This document shows positions 7,362 through 16,230 of a stretch of 64,000 bases of DNA, piece after piece. The DNA lies in NCBI RefSeq assembly GCF_013912375.1, contig NZ_JACETV010000003.1, forward strand, positions 248,001 to 312,000, written 5' to 3'. The notes under the pieces are model-generated. The model saw only the letters and a list, made by a program, of their open reading frames with translations, made no database searches and was not told the DNA's origin. This stretch comes from Emticicia sp. BO119. Its GTDB lineage: Bacteria; Bacteroidota; Bacteroidia; Cytophagales; Spirosomataceae. The position numbers and the translations under genes are program-made. Numbering within the stretch: the first letter of the stretch is position 1; the number at the start of each line of letters is the position of its first letter.

Positions 7362-8437
7362 GCCAAAGCCTTACGCATAAGTCTTAGCCAGTTTTTATTA
7401 AAAATATTCTCAATATCAGCATTTGAATAACCCCTTTTGCTTAACAGATGCTGATATTTCTGCAAATCGGCAATGCTTTCCAGATCATACGGCGATTGCT
7501 CCGTACCAAAAGTACCATCTAAATCACTGCCAATGGCAATATGCAGGCTATTACCTGTCAGCTGGCATATATGGTCGTAGTGATCAATCAATACTTCCAG
7601 ATTTGCCTCTGCTTCACGTGGGTTTATCTGCCTTTGTATCAAATCAGGCTTCAGCATCCACACATCCAGACACCCCCCTATTACAGCATCTCTTTCTGCC
7701 AGCCGTTTAATCTGCTCATCATTCAGTTGTCTTTGGTGCGGCACTAAAGCCCGGCAATTATGGTGGCTTGCCCATACCTGCCCCTGAAAAAGATCTAAGG
7801 CTTCATCAAAACCCTCGTCTGTCAGGTGGGTGGCATCAAGCACCATACCTAATCTATCCATTTCTTTTACTAACTCCCTACCCTCTTTGGTCAATCCGCC
7901 TGTCATTCCTGTACCGGGTGCATAACGCCCGGGGCCATAGTGAGCAGGGCCAATGGCTCTTAAACCATAAGCATAGGCTTTTTCAAGATACGAGAGATTC
8001 ACCAGAGAGTCGGCACCCTCCAGACTCAGAATAAAACCTATGGGCTTAACCACATCACTGATAGTGGTATCTTCCCACATGGCTATATGGTTATCTAATT
8101 GCTCCGTAGTAGTAATCTGCACCATTTCTTCGGCCTCTACCATTGCCTGATACCAGGCCAGTTGGGCTTGTGTCATAGCCCATGCCTGATGTGGCGAGTT
8201 CCAGCCTGAGCCTGGCATATTGCCGTTGTTTTCACTATATCTGGCTAATTGTGTGGCAACCACTACTGCAATTTTTCCTTTGCGCAGGTCAGGTAACGAT
8301 ACCACCCCTTTAGCACGGTCAATCTTATCAGTCATGTCTTTTTCCATTGTTCTGATTTCCTCTACCGGTCGCCGGTAGTCTCTGTTCCATTCAATAGCAT
8401 TCATAGCCATGTCGAGATGTGCGTCAATAATTAGCAT
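7358..8437 (-). CDS. Membrane dipeptidase, peptidase family M19
   Basis: 359 residues, zinc dipeptidase of the renal dipeptidase family, acting on dipeptides (in bacteria often with D-amino acid at the C-side). Visible motifs: DAHLDMAMN at the N-terminus (H-x-D metal ligands), the bridging glutamate in SLEGADSL, LDATHLTDEGF, the family signature around WASHHNCRAL, and GSDLDGTFG near the C-terminus. No signal peptide, so probably cytoplasmic here. Isolated gene; the 3' end overlaps the LytTR gene by 4 bp in convergent orientation. Confidence 0.92.
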   Translation of the reverse strand: MLIIDAHLDMAMNAIEWNRDYRRPVEEIRTMEKDMTDKIDRAKGVVSLPDLRKGKIAVVVATQLARYSENNGNMPGSGWNSPHQAWAMTQAQLAWYQAMVEAEEMVQITTTEQLDNHIAMWEDTTISDVVKPIGFILSLEGADSLVNLSYLEKAYAYGLRAIGPAHYGPGRYAPGTGMTGGLTKEGRELVKEMDRLGMVLDATHLTDEGFDEALDLFQGQVWASHHNCRALVPHQRQLNDEQIKRLAERDAVIGGCLDVWMLKPDLIQRQINPREAEANLEVLIDHYDHICQLTGNSLHIAIGSDLDGTFGTEQSPYDLESIADLQKYQHLLSKRGYSNADIENIFNKNWLRLMRKALA

Positions 8438-8638
8438 AATAGTATTGATTTATTGAAGATATTTTAATGGCGAATGGTGAATATTCTGTCTGAACTTTGG
8501 TTTACCTGATTAAATTGATTTACCAGAATGGCAATTGTCGCCCATTCTTAGTATGATTCAATAATAATAACTTAAGTAATCAAAATCAATCATTACTATA
8601 ATCATCAGTTTAATCGCAATAATCAGCTAAATCATCGT

Positions 8639-9109
8639 TCAGTACAATCTCAGTTCCATTTCATCATTCGTTGCTTTAAATCCGAATTTCTCATAAATCG
8701 GGCGGCCGTCTTCAGTGGCATGGAGTAAAATACGTTTGTAGTTCCGCTCTTTGGCTGCTTCTAAAATATGATAAAAAACCTGCTTGCCAATGCCCTTTTT
8801 GCGCCAGCCAGGCAAAGTATAAATATTCATGATATAGGCTACCCGACCATCTAATAGCGTAAAACCCGGCATGATAGTAGAGAAGCATAATCCGCTTGTT
8901 GATACTACTGCTCCATCAGCCAAAGCCAGCCATGCAACAATCTGCCCGGTTGCTAACTGCTGTTGAAAGAAGTCTTTCAGAATTTCATTCAACCCATCTT
9001 CACTCACCAGATGTGTTTCAGGGCTTTGTACTTCTTTCAGAAAATCAATTCTTAGTCTTGCCAGTTCTGGCACATCGGCAAGGGTAGCTTTACGATAAGT
9101 AATATTCAT
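8639..9109 (-). CDS. GNAT-family N-acetyltransferase
   Basis: 156 residues. It starts MNITYRKATLADVPELARLR, the usual first strand and helix of the GNAT fold; the acetyl-CoA binding motif A is LPGWRKKGIGKQVFYHILEAA (the Q/RxxGxG/A pattern) at ~107-127, followed by ILLHATEDGRPIYEKFGFKA. The substrate cannot be told. Same strand as the downstream genes, 18 bp from the nucleotidyltransferase stop codon, so possibly cotranscribed with it. Confidence 0.9.
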   Translation of the reverse strand: MNITYRKATLADVPELARLRIDFLKEVQSPETHLVSEDGLNEILKDFFQQQLATGQIVAWLALADGAVVSTSGLCFSTIMPGFTLLDGRVAYIMNIYTLPGWRKKGIGKQVFYHILEAAKERNYKRILLHATEDGRPIYEKFGFKATNDEMELRLY

Positions 9110-9127
9110 ACTTTGTGGTTAATTCAA

Positions 9128-10027
9128 TCAGGCTTCAACCGGATACAACCCCTGCTCCGAAAGTTTTCTCAGTGCCTCGGTAACGGTTGGTTTATCTTCA
9201 GGATAGGTTACCCCAAACCACTCCGACTCGTTCGAGAACACTTTACACTTGCCAAGCCCGTTTTTAATCAGGTAAGTCATTACAGTCGGAATATAAAACT
9301 CTGCTTTCGGTGAGTTGATATTCTGTGCCGAGTATTCCTTGAACATCTCGTTGATGACCGGAAATACAGATGGCATAAAGCCCCAGAAATTCATCGACAC
9401 GATGGTATCTTCTTCCAGTTCGGTCAGTTTATCGCTTTCTTCAAACACTATCTTTCCGGTTGGCTGCCGGTAGATTTTGGTGCGTTCTGTTACCACTTCC
9501 AGAAAACCGTCTTTATCGAGTTCGCAAACTCCTCTTGATACAGACCCGTTTTCTGATAACGTATTTTTAATCTGATAACCTACCATTGCCTGACAGGTTT
9601 CGTCTGTATTGCCCGATAAAAAATCAGCCATGATTTTAAAGCCCTCATAGCCATAAAAATCATCGGCATTGATAACCGCAAAAGGCGTACTTGTTTGCTC
9701 CCATGCACATAAAACAGCATGGCCTGTACCCCAGGGTTTAGTGCGTTCTATAGTGCCCAATTCGGCAGGCACATAGCTTTGTACGCTCTGAATCGCAAAA
9801 TCGTAATCAATTTTACCTTCTAATTTCGGCCCGAATATTTCCTGAAAATCTTCTCTGAGTTCTTCTCTGATAATGAACACTATTTTGCCGAATCCGGCTT
9901 TTATAGCATCATTTAATGAATAATCGATAATTGTTTCGCCATTAGGCCCAAACTTATCTAACTGTTTAATACCTCCATAGCGGCTCCCCATTCCGGCCGC
10001 CAAAATCAATAATGTTGGTTTCGACAT
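9128..10027 (-). CDS. Sugar-phosphate nucleotidyltransferase family protein
   Basis: About 299 residues, starting at the ATG at 10027, directly before the nucleotide-binding motif LILAAGMGSRYGGIKQ; the longer frame to 10066 adds a leader without homology. Other family features: PWGTGHAVLCAWE, FAVINADDFYG (the DxD-like metal-binding site) and SMNFWGFMP. It should transfer a nucleotide to a sugar-1-phosphate, though the exact sugar is not readable. It differs from RmlA/GalU in details, so I do not assign a gene name. Confidence 0.85.
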   Translation of the reverse strand: MSKPTLLILAAGMGSRYGGIKQLDKFGPNGETIIDYSLNDAIKAGFGKIVFIIREELREDFQEIFGPKLEGKIDYDFAIQSVQSYVPAELGTIERTKPWGTGHAVLCAWEQTSTPFAVINADDFYGYEGFKIMADFLSGNTDETCQAMVGYQIKNTLSENGSVSRGVCELDKDGFLEVVTERTKIYRQPTGKIVFEESDKLTELEEDTIVSMNFWGFMPSVFPVINEMFKEYSAQNINSPKAEFYIPTVMTYLIKNGLGKCKVFSNESEWFGVTYPEDKPTVTEALRKLSEQGLYPVEA

Positions 10028-10106
10028 AATATGCTTTGGTTTCATGAATTCACAACAAAAGTACAAAACTGTTTTGTTAACCTATAAAAAGTTTTTTCGA
10101 TTTTAA

Positions 10107-10138
10107 TTGTATAAAATACAGTTAATCCCATAGTTTTG
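10107..10138 (+). promoter_or_regulatory. Bacteroidota-type promoter
   Basis: TTG (10107-10109), 21 nt spacer, then TAGTTTTG (10131-10138), a perfect TAnnTTTG. Leader to the ATG at 10164 is ~20 nt. Confidence 0.65.
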
Positions 10139-10163
10139 TACTAAAACTCTAACAGATTCAACC

Positions 10164-11867
10164 ATGAACCTACGCTTCCTGTCCGTTTTAGGGGCATTAT
10201 TTCTTTGTTTTCAGGCATTTGCGCAAGAATTTCCGCTTAATCAATTATCAACTGACAACTGGAGTTCAGGCAACTGGAAACCGGCCGAAAGCATTGATAA
10301 TCCATATAAAAAGAAAGCTGGTTTTACTGCCGGCAACAAAATGTTATTCTCTGATACTCCGGGTAAAACTACCTCAAAACTTGTAACTGCCGATGCCAGA
10401 GTAAAGTTTGAGTTTATGCTAGGCAACAACAGTGACGGCGTTTTTTATATACAGGGTAGCCACGGCATTGTACTGAGTAATACCCGTGCAACAGGAGCCA
10501 TTATCAGACCAGACGGCACGCTGCAATTACCAGAGCAAAACGCCGGTAAAGCGGTTGGCTTATGGCAGAGCCTGGAAGTGACCTTCTCTGATGCACCCTA
10601 TGGTGGTGCCTTGATTATCGAAAAAGTTACGCTGAATAATGTAGCCATTCATCAGGGATACGTAATTCCAACCACAGGCGCAAACCAAGGCCCTCTCGCT
10701 TTTGAGAACAAAAGCGGAACGGTAGCAGTAAGAAACGTTCAGTACCTGAAATACAACAAGGAAAAACCTTTGAAGCTCACCGACCTGACTTATGAAATGT
10801 ATGAAACCTGGGACTGGAATCAGCAGTTTGCGCCTAAGAAAGACACGCCAAACGACAAAGGTACTACTACTTCTCTGACGAAAGATTTTGGCGCAGGATT
10901 TAACCGTTTTCTGTTGATTTTCAGAGGAAATATTGACGTAGAAAAAGATGGCAGCTATTCGCTCATTGCCGACTACGCCGGCAAAGCTTCATTGAAAGTA
11001 GACGGTAAAGACATATTGCCAATGGAAAGCGGCGAAAGCTATCGCAAACCAAGGGCAGCTTATGTACAGCTAACAAAAGGCAAGCACCCGTTTGAGCTTC
11101 GTTATAATAAAGTATGGTGGAAAGCCGAATTAGGTTTGTTTGCTGCCGGGCCTGAAATCAGACCTTATGCACTCCATGCCGAAACCTCCCTCCCGTCGCC
11201 ACAGGCAGTGGGCGAAATTGACATTACCCCAACCAGTCAGGTAGAGTTGATTCGCTCGTTTGTAATGTTCGATGGCAAAAAACGTACGCACGTCATTTCG
11301 GTTGGTACTCCTGCTGGCACACATTATACCTATGATTTAGACCAGGGCACTCCGCTTTATGCCTGGCGTGGCGATTTCGCCGATGTTACCGAGATGTTCC
11401 ACGAGCGTGGCGAACCCCAGTTATTGAAACCAAGAGGTGTAAAAACTACTTTCTCAGGCAAACCGACGGTAGCCTATTTAGTCGATGCCAACGCCAATAT
11501 GCCCGATACCTTAGATGATTACAAAGACCTCGTATTCAAAGGCTATTCATTAGACGCCGAAGGTCTGCCGGGTTTCAGATACCAATACAAAGGTGCAGAA
11601 CTGACAGAAAAACTCGTACCATCGGCTGACGGTGGCATTACAACCACTATTACAGCCAACGGTGGTAGTAATCTTTACGTAAAATTAGGTCAGGCTGAGA
11701 CCATTACAATGATAAACAAGGGCTTCTACCTATTAGAAAGCCCGGATAATGACAGGTATATTCAGCTCGACCCCAAACTGAAACCCATCATCAGAAGTGC
11801 CTCTAAAGCAGGTCAGGAAATTATTCTGCCGCTGGCAGGTAGCGTGAGTTTTACTACATTGTGGTAG
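10164..11867 (+). CDS. Secreted multidomain protein: DUF1080-like plus PA14-like domains
   Basis: 567 residues with signal peptide MNLRFLSVLGALFLCFQAFAQ. Residues ~22-195 look like a concanavalin-type DUF1080 (3-keto-disaccharide hydrolase-like) fold: KFEFMLGNNSDGVFYIQGSHGI, then LWQSLEVTFSDAP. Residues ~200-335 look like a PA14-type carbohydrate-binding domain (YETWDWN..., FLLIFRGNIDVEKDGSYSLIADYAGKASLKVDGK split, HPFELRYNKVWW). The C-terminal ~220 residues resemble the region that often follows or accompanies sorbosone-dehydrogenase-like proteins. It is probably a periplasmic glycan-related protein; the true substrate is unknown. Flanked by its own promoter and a strong terminator, so monocistronic. 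Confidence 0.7.
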   Translation: MNLRFLSVLGALFLCFQAFAQEFPLNQLSTDNWSSGNWKPAESIDNPYKKKAGFTAGNKMLFSDTPGKTTSKLVTADARVKFEFMLGNNSDGVFYIQGSHGIVLSNTRATGAIIRPDGTLQLPEQNAGKAVGLWQSLEVTFSDAPYGGALIIEKVTLNNVAIHQGYVIPTTGANQGPLAFENKSGTVAVRNVQYLKYNKEKPLKLTDLTYEMYETWDWNQQFAPKKDTPNDKGTTTSLTKDFGAGFNRFLLIFRGNIDVEKDGSYSLIADYAGKASLKVDGKDILPMESGESYRKPRAAYVQLTKGKHPFELRYNKVWWKAELGLFAAGPEIRPYALHAETSLPSPQAVGEIDITPTSQVELIRSFVMFDGKKRTHVISVGTPAGTHYTYDLDQGTPLYAWRGDFADVTEMFHERGEPQLLKPRGVKTTFSGKPTVAYLVDANANMPDTLDDYKDLVFKGYSLDAEGLPGFRYQYKGAELTEKLVPSADGGITTTITANGGSNLYVKLGQAETITMINKGFYLLESPDNDRYIQLDPKLKPIIRSASKAGQEIILPLAGSVSFTTLW

Positions 11868-11892
11868 ATTTCAAACATATTAAGATTAAATG

Positions 11893-11929
11893 AACCTATT
11901 TGAATTTTAGATTCAAATAGGTTTTTTGA
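11893..11929 (+). terminator. Rho-independent terminator
   Basis: Perfect 13-bp stem AACCTATTTGAAT / ATTCAAATAGGTT (11893-11905, 11911-11923), loop TTTAG, T tail. Ends the 10164-11867 transcript. Confidence 0.9.
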
Positions 11930-12081
11930 GTACATTTCATTGAAATTCAAAAAAGATATTATCTGTACAAAAGCCATAAAACAAACGGCTTTAAAAGTAA
12001 ATACACTCACCTCATGAAAATGCCTAACTATTTGTTAAGATAGTCTGTCATTTTTAATATCATTATCTAAGATAAATAGTA

Positions 12082-14121
12082 CTAATTTAAAGATGGGTTT
12101 GGCATTTTAATAAAATCCTTAATTTTACCACCTCTAAAGGAATTTAAAGAATTTAGAATTTCAGAGTAATAATGAATATCTACTAACCTCCAGCTTATCC
12201 ACCCTGAACTAACTTTACCATCAGAAATATTAGTGACCAAAACAAATTTAATATTTTGATTAGTTTCTATTATGACAAAATCTCTATTTCTATAAGCAAT
12301 ATGTGAATTAGAGGTAATAATTTTATAATCAAATTTGGTGTTGCTTAAAAAATTGCGTTGATCTTCTGAAACCTCTTTGTCTATAAAACTTCTTAATTCT
12401 TTATCAGGGGTTTCAATAACTATGCGCTGTTTTACTCCAATACTAAGTATTTCCTGAAATTTATTAATCTCAATTAATTTTCTCAGAAATTCTACACTAC
12501 AGACAGCTTTTGTTTCGCCTATTTCATATAATTTCTTTATAAATTCTAATATATTTTCATTGTCAAAGTCAAAATCAAATTTCCTTTTTGAAAAAGAATC
12601 AACTTTTTGTGAAAATAATGAGATTTGAGGGATACTTTTCAAAGTTTCCAATGCTAAGTCTAAAGGCTCAGGTTCAGTTAATGGATTAAATGGAAATTCT
12701 GTAATTTCATTTTTTAGAATTTTGTTTTTTAACTCGTTCCTTACCACCGCTTTTTCAAGATCAGTATTCCAGTAAATTTCACTAATTTTCAAATCGATGT
12801 GATCATTTTGAGACCAAACTATTTCAAATAGACCGACAACTTCAGGCATATTACTTTTTTCTACACTCCAAAGCTCAACTGCTTTAGTGCTAAAGGCATT
12901 CGTAAGTGATAAATCAAATCTTTTGGTTAATTTAACTTCAGTTCCCTTTAATTTTTGTGAATCTTTGCCTATTATGAATTCTGTTTTTGCCCCTGCGTAA
13001 ATCCAACCACCTCCGAAGTTGAATTTTCTCCATTTGCTTTCTTGCTCAGCCGTTTTTAATACAATTTCTAAGTTTTCTTGTGAAGTATCTGAAACATACA
13101 TTATATTTTCCCTTTTGAGTCTATAAGTATCTGAATACGCCAAATATTTACTTACTTCCTCCTGCTTCCTTTTGTAAACAATGTATAAAGCAACTAATAA
13201 AAATAATTCTATAGCAAACAACAGATAAGGTATCGAAATTGGGAAATTACCTATCTTAATAGCGTTTGGATTTACAGCATTATCGACCCAAAAATCGAAA
13301 CAAATTAAGAAATCTGACTCATTATTAGGAAATCGATACCAATAACTTCGTGTAAGGTTAACGTTAGCATAACTATCAATATCAGGATAAATAGAGGTTA
13401 AACCTGCATCATTATTTTTAAATTCAGATGTAGGTTTTCCTAAAAAACCGGATTTCCACCAAAACCTGTCTAATGGCACGAATCCAGGTCCAAAAGATTC
13501 TGTCGTGTAAGGATAAATAACCACACTCCCATCTGAAGAAGCCAAATATATCCTATTAATTTTTAAACCCGGAATATAATTTCTTAACTGTTTAGCATCA
13601 AAAAAAGTCAAGGCTAAATCAGAAAAATTGTCTGAGTTTATATTGCCCCCCATTTTGGTTAGTTCATTAATAAATAATGTGTACATTGTAGCAGTATTAT
13701 CTCCCTTTTGATTCTTTTTATATGTCTCATACTTAATAATTGAGTCCTTTTCAATTCCCTTTACTGTTTTTTTGCTATTTAGATAGAAAATCCCATTTTT
13801 ATATGCAAAATCCTCAAGTTTAGTTTTACCAAAATCAATTTTTGTCCCATAATCAACTATCAAACCCTCAATTGGGTTTCTTGGAGTAGTTATCTCCGTA
13901 TATATATTTTTTATTTTTGTGTAAATTTTTTCTTCAAATATCTCCTTAACTTTATTTCTATCATTATTAATAGTCTCAAATTTTGATTTAAACCAAAGAT
14001 TTGTATCTTCATCAATAATACTTTTTTTGTAATAATTAACCCAAATAATAATACTATTTAAAGACAATAAAACAATCAGAACATAGAATAGCTGATTTTT
14101 GATGAATAGAAGAAATTTCAT
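12082..14121 (-). CDS. Membrane protein with extracytoplasmic Cache-like sensor region; unknown family
   Basis: 679 residues, not recognised as a whole. Transmembrane helices at ~7-28 and ~297-316 bracket a large extracytoplasmic region. Within it, residues ~190-255 (RIYLASSDGSVVIYPY, then PLDRFWWKSGF and LTSIYPDIDSY) resemble the membrane-distal part of a double Cache domain, including the D-R-x-W-[WY] motif. The ~360-residue cytoplasmic part has no kinase, GGDEF, HAMP or chemoreceptor motifs that I can see; it is rich in K, E and N. The gene is clearly more AT-rich than its neighbours and is alone on its strand, which suggests transfer. Likely a sensor or effector with a novel output module. 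Confidence 0.6.
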   Translation of the reverse strand: MKFLLFIKNQLFYVLIVLLSLNSIIIWVNYYKKSIIDEDTNLWFKSKFETINNDRNKVKEIFEEKIYTKIKNIYTEITTPRNPIEGLIVDYGTKIDFGKTKLEDFAYKNGIFYLNSKKTVKGIEKDSIIKYETYKKNQKGDNTATMYTLFINELTKMGGNINSDNFSDLALTFFDAKQLRNYIPGLKINRIYLASSDGSVVIYPYTTESFGPGFVPLDRFWWKSGFLGKPTSEFKNNDAGLTSIYPDIDSYANVNLTRSYWYRFPNNESDFLICFDFWVDNAVNPNAIKIGNFPISIPYLLFAIELFLLVALYIVYKRKQEEVSKYLAYSDTYRLKRENIMYVSDTSQENLEIVLKTAEQESKWRKFNFGGGWIYAGAKTEFIIGKDSQKLKGTEVKLTKRFDLSLTNAFSTKAVELWSVEKSNMPEVVGLFEIVWSQNDHIDLKISEIYWNTDLEKAVVRNELKNKILKNEITEFPFNPLTEPEPLDLALETLKSIPQISLFSQKVDSFSKRKFDFDFDNENILEFIKKLYEIGETKAVCSVEFLRKLIEINKFQEILSIGVKQRIVIETPDKELRSFIDKEVSEDQRNFLSNTKFDYKIITSNSHIAYRNRDFVIIETNQNIKFVLVTNISDGKVSSGWISWRLVDIHYYSEILNSLNSFRGGKIKDFIKMPNPSLN

Positions 14122-14784
14122 TGGTCCAAAGGTTTAGGTTTATGATACTTTAATAATTCCATTTTATTCTGAAAATTAGCTTATTGATACTGTTAAATAT
14201 ATCTGTTTTGGTGATATGCTCTCAACAAATATCTCTTATGATTATATAAAAGAAAATGTGTAAATTCTTCTATCTTTAGGCTGAACGTCATATTTGAATC
14301 ACATTTATTAGCTTCAATTTTTGTTTATTGAATCAAATAAATGATATATGAGAAATTATGTGGTGCAGAAGATAAATCTATAATAAAAGTGGTTACTTTA
14401 GAAATTAAAATCGAAATTTTTATTTTAAGGTTCTTTTTTTAAGAAATAGGGAATTTTACTACTCAAAGTATATAAATCGACTGAAAGTCAACAAAAATTA
14501 TCCACCAGATAAGAAAACCCCCAACCATACAATTTATTTAAAATTTCCACTATTTCTTTGTGACCGAAAAGTACTACTTTATAAACATTCAGGATATTTG
14601 GTTTATACTGACCTTTTACCATCATTCCGAATAAGAATATCCCCAAAAAATAAAAAATGGCTCAATTTTTGCATTGGTTTTTGTAATTAGTAATTGCAGA
14701 CAGTTTTTAAAGGTACAGAATGCTGTTGAAAATTATCTATCTTTTTTATAACTAACTTTTGTTGAATTTCTAAAAACTAAAAAA
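14122..14784. other. 663-bp AT-rich intergenic region
   Basis: Divergent region between the sensor-like gene and the usher-like operon. Very AT-rich; I find no supported ORF, RNA gene or clear inverted repeat. A weak AACTTTTG (14754-14761) could be the -7 box for the operon, but no TTTG lies at the right distance. The long AT-rich stretch could hold regulatory curvature or the remains of an insertion. Confidence 0.5.
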
Positions 14785-15336
14785 ATGAGAAAACTGTCTT
14801 TTCTTATCTCATTCGTTGGATTAGGTCTTGGTGCTTATGCACAAGATACCAACGAAGACTCTCACACCATCCAGGTCACTATTCCGGAAGTTGCTCTTCT
14901 CGACATCGAAGGTTCAAAAGATTTCAGTGTTGCCTTTACAGCTCCCACTCAGGCTGGTAATGCATTAAACAACCCGACGAACAACACGGCTCTCTGGTTG
15001 AACTGGTCGTCTATTGTTACTGATGCAGAAGGTGATAACCCCACGCGTGCAATTAAAGTTAAGCTCGATGCTACCATTCCGGGTCTGGATATTAAGGTTA
15101 CGCCCGGCACCATTACAGGCGGCCAGGGTTCGCTCGGTACAATTGTGTCGTCACCAGTAACCCTTACAACCTCTGATCAGGACCTGGTTACGGCTATCGG
15201 AAGTTGCTACACCGAAGACGGTGTTAACAAAGGAAGTAATTTAACCTACTCCTTTACACCCATTACCGCTAATTATGGCCTGCTGGTCAGTTCTACGCCT
15301 ACTGTTACAGTTACTTACACTTTAACAGATCTTTAA
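14785..15336 (+). CDS. Small secreted beta protein, candidate major subunit of usher-like system
   Basis: 183 residues, signal peptide ending GLGAYAQ. The mature protein is rich in T, S, N and V, with an even spread of short beta strands and no cysteine pair typical of enzymes. It is a paralogue of the product at 18938: both have IPEVALLD / LPSIALLD, then AFTAPTQAGNA / AFQSPAQAGSS, PTNNTALWLNW / PTTNTTKWLNF, GSLGT, and a last strand VTVTYTLTD / FTIIYTFID. These are features one would expect of a pilin-like or surface-layer subunit (somewhat like DUF4402-type fimbrial subunits; uncertain). It is separated from the rest of the operon by 90 bp containing a hairpin. Confidence 0.7.
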   Translation: MRKLSFLISFVGLGLGAYAQDTNEDSHTIQVTIPEVALLDIEGSKDFSVAFTAPTQAGNALNNPTNNTALWLNWSSIVTDAEGDNPTRAIKVKLDATIPGLDIKVTPGTITGGQGSLGTIVSSPVTLTTSDQDLVTAIGSCYTEDGVNKGSNLTYSFTPITANYGLLVSSTPTVTVTYTLTDL

Positions 15337-15345
15337 ATTCAGGCA

Positions 15346-15386
15346 GGGTAACAGGTAACTGGTAATAGGCTGAGTGCCTGTTACCC
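15346..15386 (+). promoter_or_regulatory. Intercistronic hairpin (possible attenuator)
   Basis: Perfect 10-bp stem GGGTAACAGG (15346-15355) / CCTGTTACCC (15377-15386), with a 21-nt loop and no strong T tail, between the first subunit gene and the chaperone-like gene. It may partially terminate or stabilise the upstream mRNA, giving more subunit than usher, as known for pilin operons (inference). Confidence 0.5.
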
Positions 15387-15426
15387 GAATAGACTTTTGC
15401 TATCATTCATCTAAAAAACTTTTACT

Positions 15427-16230
15427 GTGATCTTCAGCATATACTTCCGCAAGCTGCATCTACAGCTTATAGGCTTATGCCTTATTTCTATGGCTTCCAA
15501 CGCAGGAATACAAGTACAAAACGGACTCACTCATACACATTCAGGCATTGCCGGAAACGTATTGACCGGCAAAATACGGGTCAAGAATATTGGAAAAAAA
15601 GAAGAGAGAATACTCCTTTACAAACAAGACCTTTCCTTATCATGTAATGGCTCACTCGAATATAGCAATGTGGGCAATCATCTCCGTTCATCAGCCAGTT
15701 GGATACAAACCAGCGTAGACGAAAAAGTGATTGGGGTCAATGAAGAATATGACATCATATATACCATTACAATTCCCGATTCAGCAGATATTTCGGGCAC
15801 TTACTGGAATATCATTATGGTTGAAGGGGTTGACCCCATAAAAGAAGAGGCCGACAAAGGCGTGAAAGTTTCATCAAGAGTAAGATATGCGGTACAGATG
15901 ATTGTAGACGTGGGCACCTTTCAAAGCCCACAAATGGCCTTTGAGAATTTTGCCTATAAAAAAAATCAGGCCGGCAACCAGACAATCCATGTGCAGTTAG
16001 CCAATAAAGGGAACTACGCCTCTAAAACCAGGCTTACCCTGGAGGTATATGATGCCAAAGGCGAAAAACTGAAGGTTATTGAAAGTCAATCAAAAAGGCT
16101 TTATCCGCAAAAATGCAACGATTTTGAATTAGAACTCAAAGATTTACCTATAGGTAAATACGAAGGAATTATAGTAGCAGATAATGGAAAAGACCTCTTC
16201 GGAGCAAATATTACTATCAGTATTCAGTGA
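15427..16230 (+). CDS. Periplasmic Ig-like chaperone-like protein of usher-like operon
   Basis: 267 residues from a GTG start; upstream codons in this frame offer no better start, and GTG gives a signal peptide ending ASNAG. The product looks like two Ig-like beta-sandwich domains: the first (~27-155) contains GNVLTGKIRVKNIGKKEERILLY and the YDIIYTITIPDSADISGTYW stretch, like PapD-type or WxLIP/DUF916-type domains; the second (~160-265) ends LPIGKYEGIIVADNG. This size and two-domain plan match fimbrial chaperones, though sequence identity to classical PapD is not evident. The stop overlaps the usher-like gene start (GTGA), so translation is coupled. Confidence 0.65.
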   Translation: MIFSIYFRKLHLQLIGLCLISMASNAGIQVQNGLTHTHSGIAGNVLTGKIRVKNIGKKEERILLYKQDLSLSCNGSLEYSNVGNHLRSSASWIQTSVDEKVIGVNEEYDIIYTITIPDSADISGTYWNIIMVEGVDPIKEEADKGVKVSSRVRYAVQMIVDVGTFQSPQMAFENFAYKKNQAGNQTIHVQLANKGNYASKTRLTLEVYDAKGEKLKVIESQSKRLYPQKCNDFELELKDLPIGKYEGIIVADNGKDLFGANITISIQ

